DNA of 9,191 bases from Clostridia bacterium (lineage in GTDB: Bacteria; CBDUZB01; JAGLHV01): positions 1 through 9,191 of the forward strand of contig JAUVLC010000096.1 in NCBI GenBank assembly GCA_030595925.1. Direction: 5' to 3'. The translations under genes and the position numbers were made by a program. Below, one piece after another: positions 1 to 5,822 of the stretch (within the stretch, counting starts at the first letter, position 1; each line of letters begins with the position of its first letter). The notes beneath the pieces are model-generated. The model ran no database searches and was not told where the DNA came from. It was given only the letters and a program-made list of their open reading frames with translations.

Positions 1-1255
1 TAGTTTTTCTTAATTTCTCTAAATAAATATCCAGGGAATCTTTGTTACGCTGAAAAACAATATTGTGCTGTTCTTCTATAGCTCTTTTTAACAATTTCCT
101 TGTAGTTTTAACTACACTATGTCCATCAAAACGACTATTCAATTTATTTCTAACAATTTCATACCCAAATGCATGGAAAGTTTGTACTGTAACTCCTTCA
201 TCTCTTGTAAAATGTTCTGCGACGGGAATCCCTTTGCTCTTTAACCTTTGCTTCATTTCATCTGCTGCTTTTTTATTAAATACAAGTGCCAATATGGAAT
301 TGGGTTCAATCCCCTTGTTTAGTAATTGTGCAATTCTGTTGATTAACGTTTTAGTTTTTCCAGAACCAGCAGGGGCCAAAACCCTAATTAGTCCTGTAAT
401 AAAATCCAGTGTTCTAAGTTGTGATTCATCTTTTTTTAAGTCTTCATCGATTGGATATTCTTTGGAGCTCACCGTAGAGCTAATCTTCTCTATTTTCTCT
501 ATACAAGAATCTATATCAGTATAGATTTCTGAACCTGTAAAGTGAATAATTCTATAATGTTCTTTGCTTAACTCTTTATCACGTTCCTTATCTCGATAAG
601 GATTATGATATTCCCTTCCATCACACTCTACGATTATCTTTTGGTTATTACTCTCTACTAAAAAATCTATACAAAATCGACCTAATTTAACTTGTGGAGT
701 AAAGAATATATTTTTCTTTTCTAAAGCTTCTTTCATAATCTGTTCAATCGGTGTATAAATAGTTTTTTCCCATGAAGTTTCTATAAACCTTGGTGATGAA
801 AATTTGTAATTTACTTGATCTATTAAGTCTATCAATTGCTCGATAAAAAGGAAATTGAAAACTTTTTGCAAATCGGTATGAATCGTTCCACTTGTTATTT
901 GTTTTCTGTTATAATCATCAGCATCGTTCTTGCTAAAGAAGCAAATGGACTTATTTTTATAAAAAGCGGGATATACTAATTTATTTACAAATGGATCGAT
1001 AAATTTCTGGAGGTCTATGATATCAACGTCTTGATAAATTAACACAAAATCAATTGTATCATCAATATTAGGAAGTTTACCATCTTTTAAATAATCAGAA
1101 GATTTAAATACAACTCGTTTACGATTAGTGGCTTTTACTTGAGTTAAAAAACTAAAGAATAAATTATCATCGGCATTGAATATAGAAATTCCTTTCCCAG
1201 ATTGAATATGATATTTAATGTTTTCAAAATAATACGCAAACAATTCGTTATTCAT
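1..1255 (-). CDS. Vsr/DUF559-like nuclease fused to UvrD-type superfamily 1 helicase (partial, C-terminus beyond left edge)
   Basis: I read this frame directly on the minus strand: ATG at 1255-1253, open for 418 codons to the window edge with no stop. An AGGA ribosome site lies 8 nt before the ATG. Residues 1-150 are unrecognised. Residues about 165-240 look like the Vsr/DUF559 branch of PD-(D/E)XK nucleases: RFCIDF with D197, then VECDGREYH with E210 and D212. From about residue 270 the protein is a UvrD/Rep helicase: Walker A APAGSGKT at 294-301, then QTFHAFG at about 358-364, the usual motif Ia region. The remaining helicase motifs would lie outside the window. Known for the families: UvrD-type proteins unwind DNA using ATP, and Vsr-like domains cut DNA. 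A cytoplasmic DNA-processing or defence enzyme is inferred. It is the first gene left of the repeat-rich region, separated by 276 nt of unrecognised DNA. No promoter stands out. Confidence 0.85.
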   Translation of the reverse strand, partial: MNNELFAYYFENIKYHIQSGKGISIFNADDNLFFSFLTQVKATNRKRVVFKSSDYLKDGKLPNIDDTIDFVLIYQDVDIIDLQKFIDPFVNKLVYPAFYKNKSICFFSKNDADDYNRKQITSGTIHTDLQKVFNFLFIEQLIDLIDQVNYKFSSPRFIETSWEKTIYTPIEQIMKEALEKKNIFFTPQVKLGRFCIDFLVESNNQKIIVECDGREYHNPYRDKERDKELSKEHYRIIHFTGSEIYTDIDSCIEKIEKISSTVSSKEYPIDEDLKKDESQLRTLDFITGLIRVLAPAGSGKTKTLINRIAQLLNKGIEPNSILALVFNKKAADEMKQRLKSKGIPVAEHFTRDEGVTVQTFHAFGYEIVRNKLNSRFDGHSVVKTTRKLLKRAIEEQHNIVFQRNKDSLDIYLEKLRKT

Positions 1256-1531
1256 ACTTAATATCCTATAAATCTCTTTTTATTTCCTATTTTTTTTATC
1301 AAATAATTAAGTATTGCGGCACTAAAATTGTTATGGAATTGCAAATAATTATATCCTTCAAAAGTGTTTTATGGTAAATAGTCATCTTTGTTAAGTCTGA
1401 CATTACTTGTTTTCCTCGGATAAATAAATTTATTTGCACAAACAAGCAACTTAAACTGCACAAAGCAAAGGCGCAAACCCGAGTCCCATTAAGCATATAC
1501 GAAATTTGGGCAAACAAAATAAACCAGTGCT
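1256..1531. other. intergenic stretch without a recognised gene
   Basis: Apart from the doubtful 34-codon frame, I recognise nothing coding here. Visible structure: a 14-bp palindrome AAATAAATTTATTT near 1422-1435, and several TGCACAAA / GCGCAAAC-like words between 1434 and 1484. This DNA is less AT-skewed than its neighbours around 1440-1515. It ends exactly where repeat R1 begins. Confidence 0.5.
1299..1403 (-). CDS. possible small protein of 34 residues upstream of the helicase gene
   Basis: A short minus-strand frame starts at ATG 1403-1401, begins MSDLTKMTIYHKTLLKD, and ends with TGA at 1299-1301. It has a plausible ribosome site, GAGGAAAAC, about 5 nt before the ATG, and sits 43 nt upstream of the helicase-nuclease start. 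The sequence shows no recognisable motif. The frame stays open upstream without a better start, so coding is not assured. It could equally be a decayed remnant or chance; the ribosome site is the only real support. Confidence 0.2.
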   Translation of the reverse strand: MSDLTKMTIYHKTLLKDIIICNSITILVPQYLII

Positions 1532-1576
1532 GTTTCGGGGACGTTATCAAAATGTCAAGTTATAGTTTTTTCTCTC
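1532..1576. repeat. repeat R1 (end repeat of ORF6N unit A)
   Basis: It begins GTTTCGGGGACGTTATCAA and continues through AATGTCAAGTTATAGTTTT. Three further copies are at 2713, 5208 and 7531. Each copy lies just beyond the 3' end of an ORF6N gene or remnant. Here only a short CTCTC/T-rich bridge separates R1 from the ORF6N A stop at 1581. The GGGGAC core resembles ends seen at IS200/REP-type elements, but no transposase is present in the window. Confidence 0.8.
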
Positions 1577-1580
1577 TTTT

Positions 1581-2098
1581 TTATCTCCTAAATCCAATTT
1601 TTTTGCGGGGTTTTTCCGGAGGTTCCAAGGGTGTCATTAATTCACGAATTGCCTGAAATACTATTGCAAATTGTTTATCGTATTTCTTTTCCATTGCTTC
1701 TATCTTTCGTTTTAAATCTACATGGGTTGTAAGCATTTGCCGAAGTTTAGTAAAAACCCTCATTATTTGGATGTTTACTTCTATTGCTCTTTCACTATTT
1801 AAAACACTTGAGAGCATTGCAACACCATTTTCTGTGAAGCATAAGGATATGCACGTCTTGCCCCTCCCCAACTTGAAGTCACAATTTGTGATTTCAAGAT
1901 CTTATGCTCTTTTTCACTAAGCTGGAACATAAAATCTTTCGGAAACCGTTTAATGTTGCGCTTTACTGCCTGTATAAGTATTCGAACTTCAACCCCATAT
2001 AGTTGTGCCAAGTCTGTACTGAGCATTACCTTGTGTTTCCGGATTAAATAAATTTTGCTTTCTATTGGTTGTATTGGAATGATTGCTTTTTTAGTCAT
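1581..2098 (-). pseudogene. ORF6N-domain DNA-binding protein, copy A, frameshifted
   Basis: The ATG at 2098-2096 has a clear ribosome site (GAGG, 7 nt away). The first frame carries the ORF6N core: SKIYLIRKHKVMLSTDLAQL at about residues 14-33, then AVKRNIKRFPKDFMFQL. Near position 1838 the frame breaks: the DNA reads GCTTCACAG where copies B and C encode YAFTE, so one T is missing. The frame resumes as [20 protein letters not shown] and ends [12 protein letters not shown] with TAA at 1583-1581. Repaired length would be about 172 residues, close to copy B (180). ORF6N domains occur in phage antirepressor-type and related bacterial proteins; their role in bacteria is mostly unknown. The C-terminal part is helical and rich in K/E, probably a coiled coil. 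The break may be a real mutation or a sequencing error. Confidence 0.85.
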
Positions 2099-2445
2099 TT
2101 TATTTCCTCGTTTTTCCTTTTATTAAACAAAGGTAAAATATGTTTTGAACGACTTAGCAAATTTTCATAAGATTATGTGCAGTAAGTGAGAAAAACATAT
2201 AAAAAGACAGCTCCATAAAGAGATTTTTGAAAAATACGAATTTTGTAGTCGCAAACTTTAGTTTGCGTGAAAATGTGGTAATATTTGGTAATAATCAGCA
2301 AAAAAATTCGCCGGCTGAAGCCGTCGGCTACCGTTTTTCAACAATCTCTAAATGGAGCGACTACAAAATAAAAATTAACTATCCAACAAAACCTAATCAT
2401 AAAAAATAAAGACAACAAAGTAACCCCATAGCCGGGCTACGGAAA
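2099..2445. other. gene-free interval between ORF6N A and gltA fragment
   Basis: It holds the upstream region of ORF6N A (2099-2218), the REP-like structures, and an AT-rich tail (2370-2445) with a small GC-rich word TAGCCGGGCTA near 2429. No good minus-strand promoter was identified for ORF6N A. The plus-strand frame that crosses the hairpins has no coding character. Confidence 0.5.
2219..2369. repeat. REP-like hairpins in inverted arrangement
   Basis: Perfect hairpin CGCAAACT-TT-AGTTTGCG at 2250-2267. A second GC-rich imperfect hairpin, GCCGGCTGAAGCCGTCGGC, lies near 2310-2330 and is followed by TACC. A 13-bp inverted repeat, ATTTTGTAGTCGC, is at 2240-2252 and, on the other strand, at 2357-2369. 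A second inverted pair, AGAGATTNTTGAAAAA, is at 2219-2234 and at 2333-2348 on the other strand. Two REP units in opposite orientation (REPIN-like) would give this picture. No protein is supported through this DNA. Confidence 0.6.
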
Positions 2446-2707
2446 TTACAAGTTAATTTCTGATTTTAAATATTCATTTATTGACTGAGCGGCATGCTTA
2501 CCTGCTCCCATTGCTTCTATAACCGTAGCCGAGCCGGTAACGATATCCCCTCCCGCCCAGACCTTTTCTTTAGATGTTTTTCCTGTTTTTTCATCAGTAA
2601 CAATATAACCCCACTTATTCATCTTTAAATCCGGAACAGTAGAAAGAAATAAGGGATTGGCTTTGGTCCCCACCGCTATAATTACCTCATCCACCTCTAA
2701 TTCAAAC
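2446..2707 (-). pseudogene. gltA: C-terminal fragment of glutamate synthase small subunit paralogue
   Basis: It encodes about 85 residues matching the end of the gltA at 8349-9191: DEVIIAVGTKANPLFLSTVP, then VWAGGDIVTGSATVIEAMGA, the C-terminal FAD-binding signature, ending INEYLKSEINL with TAA at 2448-2446. Nucleotide similarity to the right-hand copy is high but not perfect, and it stops abruptly after TCAAAC at 2707; six bases later repeat R2 begins. Upstream in frame there is no start codon before a TGA inside R2. It therefore lacks the N-terminal FeS and FAD parts and the NADPH domain and cannot be functional. It marks a rearrangement involving a second, diverged gltA copy. Confidence 0.9.
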
Positions 2708-2712
2708 AGACA

Positions 2713-2775
2713 GTTTCGGGGACGTTGTCAAGATGTCAAGTTATAGTTTCTATCTTTAACAAGTTTCTCCCTATT
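2713..2775. repeat. repeat R2 (end repeat of unit D)
   Basis: GTTTCGGGGACGTTGTCAAG followed by ATGTCAAGTTATAGTTTC and then CTTTAACAAGTTTC. It shares the first ~45 nt with R1 and R4 and the longer tail (CTTTAACAAGTTTC) with R3. Its outer edge cuts the gltA fragment, which suggests that this is the true terminus of the repeated unit. Confidence 0.85.
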
Positions 2776-2867
2776 TCTACGCCACTGATAAATCCAAGTT
2801 TTTGCTTACTCCAACTCTTTAGCACACGAAACTGCATTGTTTTTCTTCCTCTTCTTTTTATCTTCTC

Positions 2868-2898
2868 TTTTTAAGTTTCCCAATTGGAAACTTAAAAA
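2868..2898. repeat. 13-bp perfect palindrome upstream of the small-RNA promoter
   Basis: TTTTTAAGTTTCC pairs with GGAAACTTAAAAA across a 5-nt loop CAATT. It lies 54 nt before the -35 box of RNA copy 1. It lacks the U-run placement of an intrinsic terminator on either strand. A degenerate counterpart (AGTTTTTAAATTGGAAAC) sits at the equivalent place near 7579-7596. A protein-binding site is possible. Confidence 0.6.
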
Positions 2899-2952
2899 AA
2901 CGAAACAAAAAATTTTATTTCTCGTCGGAAAATATTTTTTTACCTTTTTTTC

Positions 2953-2981
2953 TTGACAAAAAAGTTAAAAAATGATATCCT
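2953..2981 (+). promoter_or_regulatory. sigma70-type promoter for small RNA copy 1
   Basis: TTGACA at 2953-2958, a 17-nt spacer, and TATCCT at 2976-2981. The predicted start, about 2987-2989, falls at the first base of the 53-nt block shared with RNA copy 2. The equivalent spacing is kept at copy 2. Confidence 0.75.
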
Positions 2982-2986
2982 TGTAA

Positions 2987-3047
2987 TGAATCACGATGAG
3001 AGGGCACACCTAAGGTTTCGTCCGAAGGTTACTCCCTCTTTTTTTTT
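2987..3047 (+). ncRNA. putative small structured RNA, copy 1
   Basis: A 53-nt block (2987-3039), starting TGAATCACGATGAGAGGG, recurs without a mismatch at 7691-7743. It is preceded by a promoter with 17-nt spacing and followed by a run of nine T's (3039-3047). AGAGGG (2999-3004) pairs with CCCTCT (3034-3039) directly before the T-run, giving an intrinsic terminator shape. Inside, ACC/GGT (3008-3016) and TTC/GAA (3017-3026, loop GTCC) can form small hairpins, or ACCT can pair with AGGT at 3026-3029. I do not recognise it as a known riboswitch or ribozyme. It points toward the 3' end of the minus-strand NYN gene and overlaps its last codons. A leaderless peptide starting MNHDERAHLRF is an alternative reading. 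Expression is inferred. Confidence 0.65.
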
Positions 3048-3537
3048 ATATTCTTTACATACTCTAACTTTCTTTTAAGCTCATTCATAAAAACAATATA
3101 AGGCTTTATTTTCCTAAACAGGGAAGAAAATTTGTTTTTATTTGGAATCATTAATTTTAACAGTTTGTTATTTTTTATAAGATAATCCACTAAACAATAA
3201 AAGTCACCATCCCCGCTAACAATCAAAGCTCTATCGTAGTTTTCATATTCAATCATTGCATGAAGAACCAATTCAGCGTCAACATTCCCTTTTACTTTCT
3301 TGTTTTTTAATTCAAGTGTTGGTTTGAAAACCAAAATATACCCGTACTGCTGTAAATTAATATACAAATCTTGATTTTGGGCTACATATCCTATAAAAAG
3401 AAAAGCCTTTGTCACATTATATTTATCCTGAAGGTATCTTCTAAATCTTCTGAAATTTAACACCCAATTTTGCTCACGAATTGAAAGGTTTAAATTTGGC
3501 TATCTATAAATGCATAATTATTTTGTTTTTTTATCAT
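3029..3537 (-). pseudogene. NYN-domain (LabA/DUF88-like) ribonuclease, frameshifted near the N-terminus
   Basis: The true start is probably ATG 3537-3535, with AAGGA five nt upstream. It reads MIKKQNNYAFIDSQ and then stops; adding one A at the A-run near 3495-3497 joins FIDSQ to NLNLSIREQNWVLNFRRF and the long frame beyond. The body carries the family pattern KGNVDAELVLHAM and the acidic SGDGDF motif, and ends KKKRE with TAA at 3031-3029. Repaired length is about 168 residues, normal for stand-alone NYN proteins, which are PIN-like metal-dependent RNases. The break separates the first catalytic Asp (FID) from the rest, so the product is probably inactive unless the shift is a read error or is recoded. 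The C-terminal codons lie inside the small-RNA terminator, and the ribosome site lies in the ORF6N tail. Confidence 0.85.
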
Positions 3538-3549
3538 TTGATTCCTTTT

Positions 3550-3769
3550 CATCTCCTAAACCCAATTGCGGGGTTTTCCCGGGGATGTCATTAGTTCCTG
3601 GATTACCTGAAATACTATTGCAAATTGTTTGTCGTATTTCTTTTCTATTGCTTCTATTTTTCGTTGCATATCTTTATGAGTCATGATAATTTACTTCAAT
3701 CCGGTAAATGTTCTCATAATTTGAATATTTACTTGCTAAATACACCAATATACTTTTCGTTTTTTCCAT
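3550..3769 (-). pseudogene. ORF6N copy D, internal-deletion remnant
   Basis: Only the two ends of an ORF6N unit remain. The 3' part encodes VNIQIMRTFTGLK, then a stop, then [20 protein letters not shown] and AIVFQVIQELMTSPGKPR, homologous to the tails of copies A and C. The last residues are altered by loss of several A's, so a TAG at 3558-3556 replaces IGFRR. The 5' part (about 3730-3769) matches the leader upstream of copy B: MEKTKSILVYLASKY in both. The two parts join at AAGTAAATATT, where copy B has AAGTAAGTATT in the leader and other copies have GTAAATAT inside the gene, so a deletion at short homology is likely. The whole DNA-binding core is gone. Confidence 0.8.
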
Positions 3770-3790
3770 ACTTTAAAACTTTAAAACACC

Positions 3791-3798
3791 TTCCCCCC
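3791..3798. repeat. C-run at probable right end of unit D
   Basis: TTCCCCCC follows the leader repeat at nearly the same distance as GTCCCCCCC does after copy B (5934-5942). Together with GGGGAC near the left ends (R repeats) this hints at short inverted termini GGGGAC/GTCCCC. The match here is weaker (TTCCCC). Confidence 0.35.
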
Positions 3799-3813
3799 AA
3801 GTCAGTTCTTACG

Positions 3814-5118
3814 TTACATTCCGATGTCTCCTTTTCTTTCCTCAAATTCCTTAATCATTTTTGCAATCTCGAAAGCAAAAAATAACGGAAGGAAATAAAC
3901 ATCACACTGTTTATATTTTTTTATTTTCATTACATCTTTATTTAAAATAAAAGCTCTTTTAGAATTATACTTATCTATAAATGCTTTTACATTTTTAAAA
4001 ATCTTTTCACTTTTAGAGGCTTTAACCTCTATCGGAATTAATTCTCTCCCGATCTGTATAACAAAATCTATTTCTGTTTGATTTCTTTTTCTCCAAAAAT
4101 ATATCCTTTGATCAATAGATAGATTTTTTTTCAATTCCCAAAACATACAATTTTCCACAAGTTTACCCAAATCCATCCGAAAATCTAAAAGAGAAAAATC
4201 ATTCAAAATACTATTACGGATACCATTATCATAAAAATATGTCTTATGCGCCTTCACTAATTCTTTTTCTCTATTTGTATAAAAAGGAGGCAAAAGGAAA
4301 TTTACAAAAGTATGTTCAAGCATAAATATATCTTTTCTAATATAATACCTCTCTATCCCTAATTTGGCAGCTATATTATCAATAACAAGTATATTTCCGA
4401 TTCGATTTGCCATAATTTTAATAAACCGGTTAAAATGAATAATTCTTTCTTGTTCTATTAATCCTCTTATATCTTTTTGAAAATAAGTAGTATAAAGATT
4501 AACCAGCATATCTTTTTTTTCTTCTATCTGATTTTCCAGGACAACCGCCGGCATTCCACCAAAAACGAGGAATTCAGCAAAATCTTGTTGATAAGAATCA
4601 ATTATTGATTTGGGCAAAACATCTCCAAATTTAATTTCGGGAAGACTTCTATCCTTAAATCTAATATATTCATAAAAATCTAATGGAAATATATGAACTT
4701 CTCTTTTTCGACCTGCAAGAGATTCTTTCATTTTTTTCTGTATTTCTACTGAAGAAGACCCGGAAACAACAATTTTTATATTCTCTCTATCATCATAAAA
4801 AGACTTAAGTAATGAATTTACCTGTGGTATATATTGAAATTCATCAATAAATAAATACAATTTTTCTTTGCTCAATGAAGGATAAGTATATTTAAGATGC
4901 CTTAATATATCTTCATACCGTTGGGAAAAAATATCCAGTTGGTGCGGCAATTCCATATTAAAATAAGCAGTAGTTTTTCCTTGAGAAGAAAGTTTTTGTT
5001 CCATACATTTAAGTAAAGTCGTCTTACCTACTTGACGACTTCCTATTAATATTATAATTTCTCTTCTGTCAAGAAGTTTGTATAATTTTGATAATATTTT
5101 TCGTTCTTTAACTACCAT
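3814..5118 (-). CDS. AAA ATPase with DUF4143 C-terminal domain
   Basis: 434 residues; ATG at 5118-5116, preceded by AAGGGTGAGG, TAA at 3816-3814. N-terminal AAA_14-type ATPase: Walker A GSRQVGKTT at 26-34, Walker B LYLFIDE at 86-92, then VVSGSSSVEI with the polar sensor-like segment and AGRKREVHIFPLDFYEY. The C-terminal part fits DUF4143 and includes EIDFVI followed by LIPIEVKAS, a PD-(D/E)XK-like arrangement. Length is typical for this large prokaryotic family, whose members are cytoplasmic and mostly of unknown role, often placed in variable islands. No membrane segment is seen. It stands alone, with its own promoter at 5159-5187, between ORF6N remnant D and repeat R3. The frame is intact. 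Family assignment is firm; biological role is not. Confidence 0.93.
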   Translation of the reverse strand: MVVKERKILSKLYKLLDRREIIILIGSRQVGKTTLLKCMEQKLSSQGKTTAYFNMELPHQLDIFSQRYEDILRHLKYTYPSLSKEKLYLFIDEFQYIPQVNSLLKSFYDDRENIKIVVSGSSSVEIQKKMKESLAGRKREVHIFPLDFYEYIRFKDRSLPEIKFGDVLPKSIIDSYQQDFAEFLVFGGMPAVVLENQIEEKKDMLVNLYTTYFQKDIRGLIEQERIIHFNRFIKIMANRIGNILVIDNIAAKLGIERYYIRKDIFMLEHTFVNFLLPPFYTNREKELVKAHKTYFYDNGIRNSILNDFSLLDFRMDLGKLVENCMFWELKKNLSIDQRIYFWRKRNQTEIDFVIQIGRELIPIEVKASKSEKIFKNVKAFIDKYNSKRAFILNKDVMKIKKYKQCDVYFLPLFFAFEIAKMIKEFEERKGDIGM

Positions 5119-5158
5119 TACCTCACCCTTCTTTTTTTATCTGTGTACTTTTGAATAT

Positions 5159-5187
5159 ATTTTACAAAATACATACTTATTTGTCAA
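5159..5187 (-). promoter_or_regulatory. sigma70-type promoter of the AAA/DUF4143 ATPase gene
   Basis: On the minus strand TTGACA (5187-5182), a 17-nt spacer and TAAAAT (5164-5159). The transcript would start near 5152, giving a leader of about 34 nt. Repeat R3 starts about 20 nt further upstream. Confidence 0.75.
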
Positions 5188-5207
5188 CAATATTTTCACA
5201 ATACACA

Positions 5208-5270
5208 TTTCAGGGACAGGGACGTTATCAAGATGTCAAGATATAGTTTCTCTCTTTAACAAGTTTCCCT
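5208..5270. repeat. repeat R3 (end repeat of unit B)
   Basis: TTTCAGGGACAGGGACGTTA then TCAAGATGTCAAGATATAG, TTTCTCTCTTTAACAAGTTT. It is the same repeat as R1, R2 and R4, with a small GGGACA duplication at its outer edge. It is followed by CCCTCTCTCC, which resembles the 3' end of the small RNA and then joins the ORF6N B tail. Confidence 0.8.
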
Positions 5271-5279
5271 CTCTCCTTT

Positions 5280-5822
5280 TCATCTCCTAAACCCAATTTT
5301 TTTGCGGGGTTTTTCCGGGGGTTCCGGGGATGTCATTAGCTCACGGATTACCTCAAAAATTGCGCTTATTTCTTCGTCCTTCTTCTCCATTCTTCTTTCC
5401 AGCTGATTTAGTTTTTGAGCAAGTTCTTTATGCGTAGAAATCATTTCCCGAAGCCTAATAAATGTTCTTATTATCTGTATATTAACATGAATAGCGACTT
5501 CGCTATTTAATACACTTGAAAGCATTGCCACTCCGGGTTCTGTAAAGGCATACGGAAAGCTGGTAGAATGTTTTAATGTTTTGAACCGGTCACAATTTGT
5601 GACCAGTTCATTTTTCTCGCTTTTATTGAGCTCAAACATAAAATCAGGAGGAAACCTTCCTTTATTTCTTTTAACTGCCTGATTGAGAGCTTTTGTGGGC
5701 ACTCCATATAGCTTAGCCAAATCCCTATCCATCATCACTTTTTTGCCTCTTATTATGAGAATATTGCTCTCTATAGATTTCCGGGGGACTAAATGTGTTA
5801 GCGGTTTTCTTTTGCTGACCAT
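5280..5822 (-). CDS. ORF6N-domain DNA-binding protein, copy B (intact)
   Basis: 180 residues; ATG at 5822-5820 with AGGA seven nt upstream; TGA at 5282-5280. The ORF6N domain spans about residues 17-105: ESNILIIRGKKVMMDRDLAK, LYGVPTKALNQAVKRNKGRF, then PPDFMFEL and [20 protein letters not shown]. The rest is helical, with a charged stretch ELAQKLNQLERRMEKKDEE that should form a coiled coil, and a conserved tail [12 protein letters not shown] shared with copies A and C. The family includes phage antirepressor-like DNA-binding proteins; targets are unknown. This is the only complete copy of four in the window. It lacks the small-RNA segment that copies C and D have between the gene and the end repeat. 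A short frame overlaps its start. Confidence 0.9.
   Translation of the reverse strand: MVSKRKPLTHLVPRKSIESNILIIRGKKVMMDRDLAKLYGVPTKALNQAVKRNKGRFPPDFMFELNKSEKNELVTNCDRFKTLKHSTSFPYAFTEPGVAMLSSVLNSEVAIHVNIQIIRTFIRLREMISTHKELAQKLNQLERRMEKKDEEISAIFEVIRELMTSPEPPEKPRKKIGFRR

Noticed and set aside
63-524. Plus-strand 153-codon frame
   Set aside because: It is antisense to the nuclease-helicase gene, whose minus-strand frame carries clear Walker A and nuclease motifs.
2227-2409. Plus-strand 60-codon frame
   Set aside because: It runs through REP-like hairpins, with no ribosome site or coding character.
2987-3039. Hammerhead-type ribozyme
   Set aside because: GATGAG and CGAA words are present, but the CUGAUGA and GAAA core with three stems cannot be laid out; the terminator stem explains the pairing better.
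3625-3885. Plus-strand 86-codon frame
   Set aside because: Antisense to the ORF6N remnant and the end of the ATPase; hydrophobic only because of T-rich DNA.
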